Numbered from the stretch's first letter, positions 38,997 through 50,308 are shown. The stretch: DNA of 64,000 nt from Francisellaceae bacterium (GCA_018703155.1 JABJGS010000039.1:18688-82687), one strand, 5' to 3'. Translations and numbers: made by a program. Notes: generated by a model not told the origin, from the sequence alone.

Positions 38997-39026
38997 CCGT
39001 TACGCTCGTAAAGAGCGTTTTAGCGG
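38997..39026 (+). promoter_or_regulatory. Stem-loop in the carA leader
   Basis: CGCTC-GTAAA-GAGCG with additional outer CCG/CGG pairing lies 18 bases before carA, just upstream of the AAAGGA ribosome site. It may be an attenuator or a terminator of upstream transcription. Confidence 0.4.
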
Positions 39027-39044
39027 TTAGTTAAAGGAAAAAGC

Positions 39045-40175
39045 ATGGATGCAATTATTGCTCTAGAAGACGGGACAGTTTTTAGGGGTAAAGGAATTGG
39101 TGCTGCACAGACTGTATGTGGTGAACTTGTTTTTAATACTGCAATGACAGGTTACCAAGAAGTAATTACAGACCCATCATATTGTAATCAAATAGTAGTT
39201 TTTACATACCCGCACATCGGCAATACTGGAATAAATTTAACCGATTATGAATCAGATAAACCACATTTAAAAGCTATTATAGCTCGAGATATTCATCAAA
39301 ACCCAATGCATTGGCAAAGCACAACATCGTTAGGAAAATATTTATTAGAAAATAATATTCCGGCAATTTACGCTGTGGATACCAGAGCTATTACCAAGCG
39401 CTTAAGAATATCAGGCTCCTTAAACGCTTGTGTTATGTTAGATGATATTAATGTTGAGCATGCATTGGAATTGGCAAGAAATAGTGAGAAACTAGCAGGT
39501 CTTGATTTGGTCTGTAGAGTTACAACCGATACTACTTATAATTTAAGCGCTATTATTCCTACAAAATATAATATTGCAGTAATTGACTATGGAGTTAAGC
39601 ACTCAATATTAAATCATTTGCGTAATAGCGGGTGTGATCTTACTATCTTCAATGCTAAAACAGCATTAGAAAATATTGAGATTGATAAATTTGATGGGTT
39701 CTTATTATCTAATGGTCCCGGAGATCCTAGTGCTATCAAATATGGCATTGAATTTGTAAAAGAGTTAGTGAATTTTGATATTCCAGTAATGGGTATTTGT
39801 CTCGGGTATCAAATTTTAGGTTTAGCCTTAGGCGCAAAAACTATGAAAATGAAATTCGGCCATCATGGTATCAATCACCCAGTTAAAAATTTGCAAACAA
39901 ATTCAGTTATTATTACATCACAAAATCATGGGTTTGCCGTTGAACTGGGCGAAAATAACATGAATTTACAGCCAACACATATATCGTTATTTGATGGGAC
40001 TTTACAAGGATTTTCGCACAAGGAAAAATCTATTTTTGGTTTTCAAGGTCACCCTGAAGCTGGCCCTGGTCCAAAAGATGCTGAAGAGTTATTTATTCCA
40101 TTTTTAACTGCAGTTGAACACTATAAAAACAATAGTGTGCGCCATGAACAAAAGGAGAGCTTGATTCATGCCTAG
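39045..40175 (+). CDS. carA: Carbamoyl-phosphate synthase small (glutaminase) subunit
   Basis: 376 residues. The N-terminal domain starts [17 protein letters not shown]. The class I glutamine amidotransferase domain has the nucleophile in [10 protein letters not shown], preceded by [10 protein letters not shown], and the catalytic His/Glu in [11 protein letters not shown]. It supplies ammonia from glutamine to CarB for arginine and pyrimidine synthesis. AAAGGA lies before the ATG. It overlaps carB by 8 bases, ensuring coupled translation. Confidence 0.98.
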   Translation: MDAIIALEDGTVFRGKGIGAAQTVCGELVFNTAMTGYQEVITDPSYCNQIVVFTYPHIGNTGINLTDYESDKPHLKAIIARDIHQNPMHWQSTTSLGKYLLENNIPAIYAVDTRAITKRLRISGSLNACVMLDDINVEHALELARNSEKLAGLDLVCRVTTDTTYNLSAIIPTKYNIAVIDYGVKHSILNHLRNSGCDLTIFNAKTALENIEIDKFDGFLLSNGPGDPSAIKYGIEFVKELVNFDIPVMGICLGYQILGLALGAKTMKMKFGHHGINHPVKNLQTNSVIITSQNHGFAVELGENNMNLQPTHISLFDGTLQGFSHKEKSIFGFQGHPEAGPGPKDAEELFIPFLTAVEHYKNNSVRHEQKESLIHA

Positions 40176-43100
40176 AAGAGAAGATATTAGTAGTATTTTG
40201 ATCATTGGCTCAGGTCCTATTGTAATTGGACAAGGCTGTGAGTTTGATTATTCTGGGGTACAGGCTTGTCGAGCTTTAAAATCATTAGGGTATAGAATTA
40301 TTTTAATAAACTCTAATCCTGCAACCATTATGACTGATCCTGATGTGGCGGATGCAACATATATGGAGCCACTGCATTGGGAAAATATTGCTGAAATTAT
40401 AAAAAAGGAACGTCCTGATGTATTACTTCCAACTATGGGCGGGCAAACTGCACTAAATTGTGCCCTAGATCTTTATGAGCATGGTGTGCTAGATATTTAT
40501 AATGTAGAGTTGATTGGCGCGTCAAAAAATGCAATTGATAAAGCTGAAGATAGAGAGAAATTTTATAAAGTTGTTAAAAGTTTAAATCTTGAAGTACCTA
40601 AAGCTGCTATTGCTCATAGTTTGGAGGAGGCTCTACAGGTTCAACCACAAATGGGATTTCCTACAATTATTCGTCCGTCTTTTACCCTGGGAGGTACTGG
40701 CGGAGGAATAGCTTATAATAGGGAAGATTTTGTTGAAATTTGTCAAAAAGGCTTGTCTCTATCACCAACAAAAGAGCTGTTAATTGAAGAGTCTTTAATT
40801 GGCTGGAAAGAATTCGAAATGGAGGTTATTAGAGATAAAAATGACAATGGAATTATTATTTGTTCTATTGAAAATATTGATCCAATGGGAGTACATACAG
40901 GAGATTCAATTACTGTCGCACCAGCACAAACACTAACAGATAAAGAATTACAAAAAATGCGTAGTGCAGCAATAAATATTTTGCGTGCCGTCGGTGTTGA
41001 AACCGGAGGAGCAAATGTACAATTTGCAGTATGCCCTGTAACTGGTAAAATGTTGGTCATAGAGATGAATCCAAGAGTATCTAGGTCCTCAGCACTTGCA
41101 TCAAAAGCCACCGGATTTCCAATTGCAAAAATTGCTGCAAAATTAGCAGTAGGTTACACATTAGATGAATCAGAAAATGATATAACAGGAGGTCTGACAC
41201 CAGCATCATTTGAACCAACTATAGATTATGTGGTTGTGAAAATTCCAAGATTTGATTTTGATAAATTCCCTAAAGTTGATCAGTCATTATCTACACAAAT
41301 GAAATCTATTGGCGAAGTTATGGTAATCGGTTCTAACTTTAGTGCAGCTTTGCAAAAAGGGTTATGTGCTTTAGAACTAGGTGTTAGTGGACTTGATTTG
41401 GAGAAATTCATTCCTTTGGAAGACATTAATGAATCGCATCTTATCGTATCATTAAAGCTCCCTGGCCCTATAAGAATTTTATATATAGCTCATGCCTTCA
41501 GATTGGGCTGGAATTTAAAAACTATTTCTAAATTGACAAAGTTTGATTGTTGGTTTCTGCAAAAAATCAAAGGATTAGTGGCGGCTGAAGCAAACATATC
41601 TAAACTAACATTTAACGATTTAAACAAACAAAACCTAATGGAAATTAAACAACAAGGTTTTTCTGATAGCAGAATTGCTCAATTGATGAATATCTCGGCT
41701 GAAGAAATTAGGACAAGACGTATAGTTGCTGGAGTGATACCCGCACATGTTTATATTGATAGTTGTGCTGGAGAATTTCCAGCAAAAACGGCATATTGTT
41801 ACTCAAGTTATGAAAATGAAGATGAATTTGATCTTGGTACGGATATAAAACAAAAAGTTATTGTTATTGGTTCTGGACCCAATAGAATTGGTCAAGGTAT
41901 AGAATTTGATTATTGTTGTGTTCAAGCGATATTAGCTATAAGAGAAGCCGGAATGTATGCAATAATGATTAATTGTAACCCAGAGACTGTATCTACAGAT
42001 TACGATATTTCCAACAAATTATATTTTGAACCAATTGTTCTTGAAAATGTTCTTGACATTATTGCCAAAGAAAATCCTTATGGCGTGATAGTGCAACTTG
42101 GTGGGCAAACACCACTTAAACTAGCCAATGACTTGGTGAAACATGGGGTGAATATTCTGGGGACATCTACAGAATCTATTGACCTTGCAGAAAATAGAAG
42201 TAAATTTTCAAAAATACTGAGCTCTTTTAATTTGAGATGTCCAGAGAACGCCTGTGTGACTAATGTAACAGAAGGACTTAAATGCTCAGCAAAAATAGGT
42301 TTTCCTCTTATGGTGCGTCCATCCTACGTTCTTGGAGGGCAGGCTATGGAGGTGGTCAACAGTCAAGAAGAATTAGCTGCATATTTAGGGAAAGCGTTAT
42401 TAGTAAATCCTGGACAGCCAGTGCTGTTGGATAAATTTTTAGATAATGCAACGGAAATAGATGTAGATGCTGTTGTTGATGTTACAGGTGATATTTGTAT
42501 ACCAAGTATGCTTCAACATATTGAACAAGCTGGGGTACATTCAGGAGATTCCGCTTGTTGTTTGCCTCCATACAACCTAGATATTAAAATTCAACAAGAA
42601 ATAAAAGATAATGTTACAAAAATCGCTGGAGCATTGAAAATTGTGGGCTTAATGAATGTGCAATTCGCGGTTCAGGGATCAACTATATACGTGTTAGAAG
42701 TCAACCCCCGTGCATCTAGAACATCACCTTTTGTAGCTAAAGCCACAGGTATTTCTATGGCAAAGATTGCAACGCACTGTATGCTTGGCACAACATTAAA
42801 AGAATTAAAAGTTCCTGTACATCAAAGAATAAATTATTACAATGTTAAAATACCAGTATTTCCATTTGAAAAATTACCTGGAGCAGATCCTATCTTAGGC
42901 CCTGAAATGAAATCAACAGGAGAGGTTTTAGGGATGGGAACCAGTTTTGCAAAGGCTTATGCTAAAGCGCTTAAATCGGTAAAGGCAAATTATAAGCTGC
43001 AAGGAAATGTGTTTGTAAGTGTAAAAGATTCAGATAAGAAAAAAGTTGTATATATTGTTGGAAAGCTAAACGACCTTGGTTTTAATATTGTTGCGACTCG

Positions 43101-43407
43101 AGGAACAGCTAAAATTCTACGTGAGAAAAATTTACCATGCAAAATCATCAATAAAGTTGTTGAAGGTCGGCCTCATATAGTGGATATGATTAAGAATAAT
43201 GAGATAGTTTTCATAATAAATACAACTTCTGGTCGACAAAGCATAGAGGATTCGTATACCATCCGTAGTATGGCTGTAAGTCACCAAGTTAACCATACGA
43301 CAACAATATCTGGGGCGCATGCAATTGTTGAGGCTCTTCAACATTGGCTGGATAACTCAGATGTGTGTCCAATCCAAACACTACATAAAGATTTGGGAGT
43401 TATATAA
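40168..43407 (+). CDS. carB: Carbamoyl-phosphate synthase large subunit
   Basis: 1079 residues, full length, with two homologous halves. Each has an ATP-grasp unit: [17 protein letters not shown] near 15-31 and [16 protein letters not shown] near 570-585; [17 protein letters not shown] and [17 protein letters not shown]; and NPRVSRSS and NPRASRTS. The C-terminal MGS-like allosteric domain has [11 protein letters not shown] and [17 protein letters not shown]. It makes carbamoyl phosphate from bicarbonate, ammonia and two ATP. The stop overlaps the greA start (TAATG). Confidence 0.98.
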   Translation: MPRREDISSILIIGSGPIVIGQGCEFDYSGVQACRALKSLGYRIILINSNPATIMTDPDVADATYMEPLHWENIAEIIKKERPDVLLPTMGGQTALNCALDLYEHGVLDIYNVELIGASKNAIDKAEDREKFYKVVKSLNLEVPKAAIAHSLEEALQVQPQMGFPTIIRPSFTLGGTGGGIAYNREDFVEICQKGLSLSPTKELLIEESLIGWKEFEMEVIRDKNDNGIIICSIENIDPMGVHTGDSITVAPAQTLTDKELQKMRSAAINILRAVGVETGGANVQFAVCPVTGKMLVIEMNPRVSRSSALASKATGFPIAKIAAKLAVGYTLDESENDITGGLTPASFEPTIDYVVVKIPRFDFDKFPKVDQSLSTQMKSIGEVMVIGSNFSAALQKGLCALELGVSGLDLEKFIPLEDINESHLIVSLKLPGPIRILYIAHAFRLGWNLKTISKLTKFDCWFLQKIKGLVAAEANISKLTFNDLNKQNLMEIKQQGFSDSRIAQLMNISAEEIRTRRIVAGVIPAHVYIDSCAGEFPAKTAYCYSSYENEDEFDLGTDIKQKVIVIGSGPNRIGQGIEFDYCCVQAILAIREAGMYAIMINCNPETVSTDYDISNKLYFEPIVLENVLDIIAKENPYGVIVQLGGQTPLKLANDLVKHGVNILGTSTESIDLAENRSKFSKILSSFNLRCPENACVTNVTEGLKCSAKIGFPLMVRPSYVLGGQAMEVVNSQEELAAYLGKALLVNPGQPVLLDKFLDNATEIDVDAVVDVTGDICIPSMLQHIEQAGVHSGDSACCLPPYNLDIKIQQEIKDNVTKIAGALKIVGLMNVQFAVQGSTIYVLEVNPRASRTSPFVAKATGISMAKIATHCMLGTTLKELKVPVHQRINYYNVKIPVFPFEKLPGADPILGPEMKSTGEVLGMGTSFAKAYAKALKSVKANYKLQGNVFVSVKDSDKKKVVYIVGKLNDLGFNIVATRGTAKILREKNLPCKIINKVVEGRPHIVDMIKNNEIVFIINTTSGRQSIEDSYTIRSMAVSHQVNHTTTISGAHAIVEALQHWLDNSDVCPIQTLHKDLGVI

Positions 43408-43883
43408 TGAGTAGAGTACCAATGACTGCAGAAGGAGAGAAATCTCTTCAAAGTGAACTGCATAATTTGAAAACTAATGAGCGACAAAGAGTTATTGCTG
43501 ACATTGCAGAAGCTAGAGCACATGGTGATTTAAAAGAAAATGCTGAATATCATGCAGCAAGAGAGCAGCAAGGATTTATTGAAGGACGGATCCAGGAAAT
43601 TGAGTCTAAGCTTTCAGTATCTTTAGTTGTTGATGTCACTAAAATGGATAACCAGGGTAAAGTTATATTTGGTTCAACAGTTATATTGTTTAATGAAGAA
43701 ACCAAAGAAACCGTACAATATGCCATTGTAGGGCAAGATGAAGCCAATATTAAATCTGGAAAAGTGTCAGTAGGATCCCCACTTGCAAGAGCACTTATAG
43801 GGAAAATGGCAGGAGACGAAGTTGATGTACAAACTCCATCTGGAATTACTGTATATTCCATTGAAGAAGTTCTATACGTTTAG
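43407..43883 (+). CDS. greA: Transcription elongation factor GreA
   Basis: 158 residues, exactly the family length. The N-terminal coiled coil has [18 protein letters not shown] and [22 protein letters not shown], carrying the acidic tip that stimulates transcript cleavage by RNA polymerase. The C-terminal FKBP-like domain has [20 protein letters not shown]. It restarts backtracked polymerase. It overlaps the carB stop by one base. Confidence 0.98.
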   Translation: MSRVPMTAEGEKSLQSELHNLKTNERQRVIADIAEARAHGDLKENAEYHAAREQQGFIEGRIQEIESKLSVSLVVDVTKMDNQGKVIFGSTVILFNEETKETVQYAIVGQDEANIKSGKVSVGSPLARALIGKMAGDEVDVQTPSGITVYSIEEVLYV

Positions 43884-43888
43884 CTGTG

Positions 43889-44521
43889 ATGAAAAAACGC
43901 TCCTCTAGTTCTCACAAATGGTTAAAGCGCGCCAGAGATGATATTTATACTAAAATGGCAAAAAAGGATGGATATCGCTCTCGTGCCGTATATAAGTTAG
44001 AAGAAATTCAAAATAAATATAAAATAATTAGACCTAACATGAAAATTGTAGATCTGGGTGCATCTCCTGGAGGCTGGTCCCAGTACGTGAGAAAATTAAT
44101 CAAAGGTAATGGGAGTATAGTTGCTTTAGACATATTGCCCATGGAACCAATTGCTGGGGTTAATTTTATTTGCGGTGATTTTACAGAGCAAGAAACTTTG
44201 GATTTGTTGGTAGAACAGCTATCTGAAGGTAAGGTAGACCTTGTAATTTCAGATATGGCCCCCAATTTTAGTGGTATACGTGCAGCAGATCACACTCGTG
44301 CTGTATACTTAATAGAGTTAGCGTTAGATTTTGTAAAACAGATGCTGAGTGACGAAGGTTCTTTTTTAGTAAAAGCCTTTCAGGGAGAAGGGATTGATGT
44401 TTACATTAAAGAATTAAAGGAATGTTTTAGTGAGTTGTATACGATTAAACCAAAAGCCTCAAGAAGTGAGTCGGCCGAGGTTTATTTACTTGCACGAAAA
44501 TTTAGACATAAAAGGAAGTAG
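43889..44521 (+). CDS. rlmE: 23S rRNA 2'-O-ribose methyltransferase RlmE (FtsJ/RrmJ)
   Basis: 210 residues from the ATG at 43889; a GTG just before it at 43886 is the alternative. The SAM-binding motif VDLGASPGGWSQYV is near 55-68. The catalytic K-D-K-E pattern is present (RSRAVYKL, VISDMAPNFSG, FLVKAFQGEG, SRSESAEVYLLA). It methylates U2552 of 23S rRNA in the late 50S subunit. Basic N-terminus (KKRSSSSHKWLKRAR). It sits between greA and ftsH, 3 bases before ftsH, as in many gammaproteobacteria. Confidence 0.96.
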   Translation: MKKRSSSSHKWLKRARDDIYTKMAKKDGYRSRAVYKLEEIQNKYKIIRPNMKIVDLGASPGGWSQYVRKLIKGNGSIVALDILPMEPIAGVNFICGDFTEQETLDLLVEQLSEGKVDLVISDMAPNFSGIRAADHTRAVYLIELALDFVKQMLSDEGSFLVKAFQGEGIDVYIKELKECFSELYTIKPKASRSESAEVYLLARKFRHKRK

Positions 44522-44524
44522 GAT

Positions 44525-46471
44525 TTGAACGACATGCTGAAAAAAAATCTTATCATCTGGTTGATATTGATATTTGTAGTGGTTACTTTATTTGGTAACT
44601 TTAATCCAAAATATCATAATCAGTCGAAAGACTTAAATTATTCACAGTTTCAACGTAAGCTTGAAAGAGGTGAGGTATCCAAAATTACAATTGATGGGCA
44701 ATTTGTTTCAGGTCTAACTTCTAACAATGAGCGTTTCAATACCTATATGCCGGCTCAGCCACAACTAATAGATATTAATGACATAATTAGAGATTATGAT
44801 GTCAATGTTATTGGTAAACAGCCAGAGCAGCAAAGTATATTTATGCATATCTTTATTAGTTGGTTTCCAATTATCTTGTTTATTGGGGTATGGATATTTT
44901 TCATGCGTCAGATGCAAGGTGGTAGTGGTGGCAAAGGTGCTATGTCCTTTGGTCGCAGTAAAGCTAGGTTGCTCGGTGAAGATCAAGTGAAAATAACATT
45001 TGCTGATGTAGCTGGTTGTGAAGAAGCAAAGAATGAAGTAGAAGAATTAGTAGATTTTCTACGGGAGCCATCTAAGTTTCACGATCTTGGTGGCAGAATA
45101 CCTAGTGGCGTATTGCTAGTTGGTCCTCCAGGAACAGGTAAAACTTTGCTAGCAAAAGCTATTGCCGGGGAAGCAAAAGTTCCATTTTTCACAATTTCAG
45201 GTTCTGATTTTGTGGAAATGTTTGTTGGTGTTGGTGCATCAAGAGTGCGTGATATGTTTGAGCAGGCTAAGAAGCATGCGCCATGTATAATTTTCATTGA
45301 TGAAATTGATGCTGTTGGTAGACATCGTGGTTCCGGTATGGGTGGCGGTCACGATGAGCGTGAACAGACTCTAAATCAGTTGCTAGTAGAAATGGATGGG
45401 TTTGAAGGCTCTGAGGGTGTTATTGTAATTGCTGCAACTAATAGGCCTGATGTTCTAGATCCAGCTTTGTTGCGTCCCGGAAGGTTTGATAGACAAGTAA
45501 GCGTTGGTTTGCCTGATTTACTTGGTAGAGAACAAATTTTAAAAGTTCATATGAAGAAAGTCCCTTTAGATGATTCTATTAATATTCGCAATATTGCTAG
45601 AGGTACTCCTGGATTTTCAGGAGCAGATTTAAGCAATCTGGTTAATGAAGCAGCTCTGAGCGCTGCTCGAGCTAATCGCCGAGTGATTGGAATGGAAGAG
45701 CTAGAAGGCGCAAAAGATAAAATTCTTATGGGAGTTGAGCGTCTATCACTGGTATTGAGAGAAGATGAACGCCGTAATACTGCTTATCATGAGGCAGGCC
45801 ATGCTATTGTAGGGCTATGCTTACCAGGTCATGATCCAGTTTATAAAGTTACAATAGTTCCAAGATCAAATGCACTTGGCGTCACGATGTTTGTGCCAGA
45901 AGAAGATCGATATAGTCAAACAAAGAAAGACCTGTACAACAGAGTTAAAAGTTTGTGGGGTGGTCGTATTGCTGAAGAAATTATTTTTGGAAAAGACAAT
46001 GTAACAACCGGTGCAGCTAACGATATCCAAAAAGCTACCGAAATTTGTAGAAATATGGTTACACGTTGGGGATTGTCTGAAAAAGCTGGACCTCTATCTT
46101 TTGAATCTGACAATGATGAAGTATTTGTTGGTAGACAAATGGGGTCAAAAGCATCCCATACTTTTTCTTCTCATACAGCTCAATTAATTGATGAAGAAGT
46201 TAAGGCAATTGCAGATGTAACTTATAAAGATGCAAAAGAAATTCTTTTAGGTAATTTAGATAAGTTGCATGCTATGTCGGATGCTCTTATGAAATATGAA
46301 ACTGTTGATGCTGAGCAAATTGGTGATATTATGAATGGTATAAGTCCAAGAGAGCCAAAAGATTGGAGTAAGAATTCCTCTTCAGATCAAGATAGTGGTA
46401 CTACTGAGAAAGGTGATGATTCTCAGGAGAAAAAAAGTTCAGGAGATTCACAAGAGCAATTAACTTCTTAA
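44525..46471 (+). CDS. ftsH: ATP-dependent zinc metalloprotease FtsH
   Basis: 648 residues. Two membrane segments (about 8-24 and 106-127) flank a periplasmic domain. The AAA domain has Walker A GPPGTGKT (200-207), Walker [10 protein letters not shown] and the second region of homology [19 protein letters not shown]. The zinc protease domain has HEAGH (422-426) and the third ligand Asp501 in [15 protein letters not shown] start at 44525 is preferred because MNDMLKKNL fits the family N-terminus; AAGGAAG precedes it. It degrades membrane and regulatory proteins such as sigma-32. The tail is acidic/Ser-rich. Confidence 0.98.
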   Translation: MNDMLKKNLIIWLILIFVVVTLFGNFNPKYHNQSKDLNYSQFQRKLERGEVSKITIDGQFVSGLTSNNERFNTYMPAQPQLIDINDIIRDYDVNVIGKQPEQQSIFMHIFISWFPIILFIGVWIFFMRQMQGGSGGKGAMSFGRSKARLLGEDQVKITFADVAGCEEAKNEVEELVDFLREPSKFHDLGGRIPSGVLLVGPPGTGKTLLAKAIAGEAKVPFFTISGSDFVEMFVGVGASRVRDMFEQAKKHAPCIIFIDEIDAVGRHRGSGMGGGHDEREQTLNQLLVEMDGFEGSEGVIVIAATNRPDVLDPALLRPGRFDRQVSVGLPDLLGREQILKVHMKKVPLDDSINIRNIARGTPGFSGADLSNLVNEAALSAARANRRVIGMEELEGAKDKILMGVERLSLVLREDERRNTAYHEAGHAIVGLCLPGHDPVYKVTIVPRSNALGVTMFVPEEDRYSQTKKDLYNRVKSLWGGRIAEEIIFGKDNVTTGAANDIQKATEICRNMVTRWGLSEKAGPLSFESDNDEVFVGRQMGSKASHTFSSHTAQLIDEEVKAIADVTYKDAKEILLGNLDKLHAMSDALMKYETVDAEQIGDIMNGISPREPKDWSKNSSSDQDSGTTEKGDDSQEKKSSGDSQEQLTS

Positions 46472-46505
46472 ATTAAAATTGTTCGAGTGGTTTTAGGAAC
46501 AAAAT

Positions 46506-47351
46506 ATGTCACAAAGAAAAATTTTTGCTCATGGCAGGCCAACTGTCATGGGCATTCTTAATATTACCGAGAATTCTTTTTACCAAGGTGCAATGTTCAT
46601 CGATCATGACAAAGCTTTTGATCATGCTATGTCAATAATTGATGAAGGTGCTGATATCATAGATATCGGTGGAGAATCTACAAATCCATTTAACTTACAA
46701 AAAATATCTCAAGATCAAGAGCTCGATAGAGTCATACCAGTTATCGAAAGGATCAGGGCTAATTCTGAAATAACTATTTCTATAGACACTAGCAAGCCTG
46801 CAGTTATGGATTCAGCTATTTGTGCTGGAGCTGACATGGTTAATGATGTTAGAGGCTTGACCAAAGAAGGAGCTATAGATATAGTTGCAAGCACTGGTGT
46901 GCACGCTTGTATCATGCATATGCAAGGTGAGCCTGAAACCATGCAAACTAAACCTTGCTATGAAAATGTTACAAGTGAGGTGTTTAACTTTCTAAGTGGG
47001 AGGGTGGACGCCTGTCTTAAAGCTGGCATAGATCATGATAAGATTATTATCGATCCTGGTTTTTGTTTTGGTAAAACACATGAGAATAATATTGAGCTTT
47101 TACGAAATGTGAAAACATTTAAGGATTTAGGATTACCTTTGTTGGCTGGATTGTCACGTAAGTCTATGATTGGCAAGATACTAGATGCTCCTTTAGAAGA
47201 TAGGCTCTCTGGAAGTATTACCATGGCAATCTTGTTGGCTCAGCAAGGAGTTAACATAATTAGAGTACATGATGTTAAAGAAACTGTACAAGCACTAAGA
47301 GTGTTAGGCGCTATAGAGATGCGCTTTAAGGAACTATTTAATGACTATTAA
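46506..47351 (+). CDS. folP: Dihydropteroate synthase
   Basis: 281 residues, TIM barrel. Recognisable motifs are MGILNIT (15-21), IDIGGEST (52-59), [28 protein letters not shown] and the final [14 protein letters not shown]. It condenses p-aminobenzoate with dihydropterin pyrophosphate in folate synthesis and is the sulfonamide target. Two substrate loops are unusual. Loop 1 reads [13 protein letters not shown] instead of NVTPDSFSDGG. Loop 2 reads GGESTNPF, with Asn60 where Arg is usual (GGESTRPG). The catalytic Lys and terminal Arg-x-His are kept, so it is probably active. It overlaps glmM by 11 bases. Confidence 0.93.
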   Translation: MSQRKIFAHGRPTVMGILNITENSFYQGAMFIDHDKAFDHAMSIIDEGADIIDIGGESTNPFNLQKISQDQELDRVIPVIERIRANSEITISIDTSKPAVMDSAICAGADMVNDVRGLTKEGAIDIVASTGVHACIMHMQGEPETMQTKPCYENVTSEVFNFLSGRVDACLKAGIDHDKIIIDPGFCFGKTHENNIELLRNVKTFKDLGLPLLAGLSRKSMIGKILDAPLEDRLSGSITMAILLAQQGVNIIRVHDVKETVQALRVLGAIEMRFKELFNDY

Positions 47352-48681
47352 AAAATTTTTTGGAACTGATGGTATCAGAGGACGAGTTGGCCAATACCCG
47401 ATATCAAGTGACTGGGTATTAAAACTTGGATGGGCCTTAGGGCAAGCTATCGCTGATGAGCCATCGAAGAAAGTTTTGATTGGTAAAGATACTAGAATAT
47501 CCGGATATATGTTTGAGTCAGCATTGGAAGCAGGTCTTTCAGCTGCAGGGATTGATGTTCATCTGTTAGGACCAATGCCAACACCTGCTGTTGCATATTT
47601 AACAAGAACATTACAAGCTTCTGCTGGTGTTGTTATTAGTGCTTCACATAATAGCTTTGAAGATAATGGCATCAAATTTTTCTCATCTAGTGGACATAAA
47701 TTATCAAGTGCAAAAGAAAATCAAATTGAAAAATTGATCGATAATGAGTTAACAACTGTGCCAGCGATACATTTGGGTAAGGCGCATAGGGTTAATGATG
47801 CTCCAGGAAGGTATATTGAATTTTGTAAACGTGCTTTTAATTCTGGTAATTTACGTGGTTTGAAAATTGTGGTGGATTGTGCGCATGGTGCTACATATCA
47901 TATTGCACCTCATGTACTCTCAGAGTTGGGAGCAGATGTTATAGCTATTGCCAATGAGCCAAATGGAATAAACATAAATGATAATTGTGGATCAACATCT
48001 CCAAGCTTTTTAGCTAAAGCAGTATTAGATCATAAAGCAGATCTTGGGTTTGCACTAGATGGCGATGGCGATCGAGTTATAATGGTAGATGGTAATGGCG
48101 ATGTGTATGATGGCGATGCTATCTTGTATATTTTAGCTATAAATAGCAGTATTCCAACTCCAGGCGTAGTTGGAACTGTCATGAGTAACATGGGACTAGA
48201 GGTTGCTCTAAAAGAGCAGGGCATGGAATTTGAAAGAACCAATGTCGGTGATAAGTATGTTTTTGAACGTTTGATGGAGCGAGATTGGACCTTAGGTGGT
48301 GAGCCTTCTGGCCACATTCTTTCTTTAGATGTGAATACTACCGGAGACGGTATTGTCTCAGCTTTGAAAGTGTTAGATGCTATGGTGGAACGTCAGTCAA
48401 GTTTACAAGATATCACTGCAGGATTTAAAAAATATCCACAAATATTGAAAAATGTTACTGCAGATAAATCTGTTGTAAATGATCCGCGAGTATTACAAGC
48501 TGTTGCTGATATAGAACAAGATTTATTAGGAGAAGGGCGAGTTTTACTGAGAGCATCCGGTACTGAGCCTGTTATTCGCATTATGGTTGAAAGTAAGGAT
48601 GAGAGTGTAGTTGCGGCCAAAGTAGAACAACTAGTAAATGTTGTTGAAGAAGTCTCAAGCTGCCAAACATCTATTGCTTGA
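47341..48681 (+). CDS. glmM: Phosphoglucosamine mutase
   Basis: 446 residues. It starts [14 protein letters not shown]. The phosphoserine loop is [14 protein letters not shown] with Ser102 as the phosphorylated residue. The metal loop is [12 protein letters not shown], the sugar-binding loop is GGEPSGHIL, and the phosphate-binding end is [16 protein letters not shown]. It converts glucosamine-6-phosphate to glucosamine-1-phosphate for UDP-GlcNAc, peptidoglycan and LPS. It overlaps folP, so the two are translationally coupled, as in E. coli. Confidence 0.97.
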   Translation: MTIKKFFGTDGIRGRVGQYPISSDWVLKLGWALGQAIADEPSKKVLIGKDTRISGYMFESALEAGLSAAGIDVHLLGPMPTPAVAYLTRTLQASAGVVISASHNSFEDNGIKFFSSSGHKLSSAKENQIEKLIDNELTTVPAIHLGKAHRVNDAPGRYIEFCKRAFNSGNLRGLKIVVDCAHGATYHIAPHVLSELGADVIAIANEPNGININDNCGSTSPSFLAKAVLDHKADLGFALDGDGDRVIMVDGNGDVYDGDAILYILAINSSIPTPGVVGTVMSNMGLEVALKEQGMEFERTNVGDKYVFERLMERDWTLGGEPSGHILSLDVNTTGDGIVSALKVLDAMVERQSSLQDITAGFKKYPQILKNVTADKSVVNDPRVLQAVADIEQDLLGEGRVLLRASGTEPVIRIMVESKDESVVAAKVEQLVNVVEEVSSCQTSIA

Positions 48682-48696
48682 ATATGGAGAGTGAAA

Positions 48697-49068
48697 ATGC
48701 CACACATAATTATAGAACACTCTAGTAATATTCTAGAGGAAGTAAGTTTAGATGAAATGGGAAAATCTATACATACTATATTTTTAGAAGTATCGGAAAC
48801 ATTTAAACTAAGCACCCTTAGGACTAGGTTATTACAAGATGATTATTACATGGCGGATGGAGCAGATAAGCATTGTTTTGTTCATGTGATTGTAGAGTTA
48901 TTGGCTGGTAGAGCGAATGATATTAAACAAGGCTTAATTGATAAAATTATTTTATATCTAAATTCTTCGTTTAGTAAATCTATTGTTGAAAAGAATTGTC
49001 GTATTTCCGTAGAGTTACGGGAGATAGATCCTAAAATGTTTAAATATGCTACTCCACCGTTAGCATGA
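48697..49068 (+). CDS. 5-carboxymethyl-2-hydroxymuconate isomerase-like protein (CHMI/HpcD)
   Basis: 123 residues from the ATG at 48697, with GGAGAG before it. The start MPHIIIEHSSN exposes Pro2, the catalytic proline of tautomerase-like CHMI enzymes. Later parts fit too (DGADKHCFVHVIVELLAGR, CRISVELREIDPKMFKYAT). Known members act in 4-hydroxyphenylacetate breakdown. No other gene of that pathway is here, and its place between glmM and tpiA suggests a different, unknown role. It is tightly spaced with both. Confidence 0.85.
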   Translation: MPHIIIEHSSNILEEVSLDEMGKSIHTIFLEVSETFKLSTLRTRLLQDDYYMADGADKHCFVHVIVELLAGRANDIKQGLIDKIILYLNSSFSKSIVEKNCRISVELREIDPKMFKYATPPLA

Positions 49069-49086
49069 AATCAGGGAGAGAAGCTT

Positions 49087-49818
49087 ATGCGTAAACCACT
49101 TGTTGTTGCAAATTGGAAAATGAATGGTTCTCTGAAATTTATAAAAGAGTATTTTCTAAATTTTGATTTCATCCCTAATTGTGAAGTCGTTATATGCCCT
49201 CCATATCCTTATCTCAGTGAGACTAAAGTAAACACCGATAGGGTTGGGTTTCTAACTGGTGCGCAGGATATGTATTTCCAAGAAAAAGGAGCATTCACTG
49301 GAGCTGTTGGTGCTTCTATGTTATGCGACTTTGGATGTAGTTATGTTATACTTGGGCACTCTGAGCGGCGTAGCTTGTTTCATGATGGAGATAAGGCTAT
49401 TGCGGCAAAGCTTTTAGTTGCGGTAGAAGCGGGAATAGTCCCTATTTTATGTGTTGGCGAAAGCCAGGCGCAAAGAGATAATGGAAGTACTATTGAAGTA
49501 ATTAGTTCGCAGCTTCAAGTTGTAAAAGATATTTCTGCAAGTAGTTTCGTTATAGCGTACGAGCCTATTTGGGCTATTGGTACTGGAAAGAGTGCCAGTG
49601 CAGACGATGCTGATGAAGTCCATGCAGCTATTAGGACTTGGCTTGCAAATAACATAAGCGAAGATAAGGCTAATGTAACTAAAGTGCTTTATGGTGGTAG
49701 TGTTAAAGCCAATAATGCACAGGAATTATTTGCTAAAAGTAATATAGATGGTGCTTTGATTGGAGGAGCTTCTCTTGTTGCAGATGAGTTTATGAAAATT
49801 TGCAGTATGACAGTTTAA
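49087..49818 (+). CDS. tpiA: Triosephosphate isomerase
   Basis: 243 residues, TIM barrel. NWKMNGS holds Asn10 and Lys12, the His is in ILGHSERR, and the catalytic Glu is in IAYEPIWAIGTG. The phosphate loops VLYGGSVKANNA and GALIGGASL are present. It interconverts dihydroxyacetone phosphate and glyceraldehyde-3-phosphate. GGGAGAG precedes the ATG. Order tpiA-secG-tRNA-Leu is typical of gammaproteobacteria. Confidence 0.98.
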   Translation: MRKPLVVANWKMNGSLKFIKEYFLNFDFIPNCEVVICPPYPYLSETKVNTDRVGFLTGAQDMYFQEKGAFTGAVGASMLCDFGCSYVILGHSERRSLFHDGDKAIAAKLLVAVEAGIVPILCVGESQAQRDNGSTIEVISSQLQVVKDISASSFVIAYEPIWAIGTGKSASADDADEVHAAIRTWLANNISEDKANVTKVLYGGSVKANNAQELFAKSNIDGALIGGASLVADEFMKICSMTV

Positions 49819-49834
49819 ATTTAGGTAAAATTTT

Positions 49835-50164
49835 ATGTACAAATTAATATTAATAGGCCATGTAACATTGGCATTTTTTTTAGTTGGCTTAGTTCTAATA
49901 CAGAGGGGCAAAGGAGCTGAAACTGGTGCATCTTTTGGTGGAGGAGCTTCACAAACTATATTTGGCTCTCAAGGTTCGATTTCATTTTTAGTGAAAATGA
50001 CAGGAGTTATTGCCCTGTGTTTTGCTATTACTAGTGTTACTCTTACCAAAATGGGAGCTAGTCAAGGAAATACTGGAGTTATCGACTTAAACACAATACA
50101 AGTTCTTCAGCAGCCTAATGTAGAAGAAGTTGCTATTGATAAAAAAGTAGAACTTCCAGAATAG
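49835..50164 (+). CDS. secG: Protein translocase subunit SecG
   Basis: 109 residues. Two membrane helices (about 3-22 and 52-71) flank the conserved cytoplasmic loop LIQRGKGAETGASFGGGASQTIFG, characteristic of SecG. It joins SecYE in the inner membrane and stimulates SecA-driven export. The C-terminus is a variable hydrophilic tail. It starts 16 bases after tpiA and ends 9 bases before a tRNA gene. Confidence 0.96.
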   Translation: MYKLILIGHVTLAFFLVGLVLIQRGKGAETGASFGGGASQTIFGSQGSISFLVKMTGVIALCFAITSVTLTKMGASQGNTGVIDLNTIQVLQQPNVEEVAIDKKVELPE

Positions 50165-50173
50165 CTAGAAAAT

Positions 50174-50259
50174 GCCGATGTGGTGGAATTGGTAGACACG
50201 CTATCTTGAGGGGGTAGTGGCCATAGGCTGTGCCGGTTCGACTCCGGCCATCGGCACCA
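50174..50259 (+). tRNA. tRNA-Leu (GAG)
   Basis: 86 bases. The acceptor GCCGATG pairs with CATCGGC before ACCA (CCA is encoded). The D arm is GTGGAATTGGTAGAC. The anticodon stem-loop CTATC-TTGAGGG-GGTAG gives anticodon GAG. A long variable arm fits class II leucine tRNA, and the T arm is CCGGTTCGACTCCGG. It is close to E. coli tRNA-Leu(GAG) and lies in the same place after secG. Confidence 0.96.
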
Positions 50260-50308
50260 TAGAAAATAATAAGTGAGGGCTGGAGCTCAAACCTTTGGGT
50301 GGAGAGTA

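Larger units (their letters stand above)
38688..39044. other. Right edge of the dapB-carA island; gene-free
   Basis: 357 bases before carA. It has a stem-loop at 38709-38746 (CATGCT.. CTCG / CGAG ..AGCATG) and the carA leader stem. No attachment site or tRNA was seen. Confidence 0.45.

Noticed and set aside
20150..39044. Prophage or integrative element
   Set aside because: No integrase, phage structural gene, conjugation gene, transposase or flanking tRNA was seen. It is described as an accessory island only.
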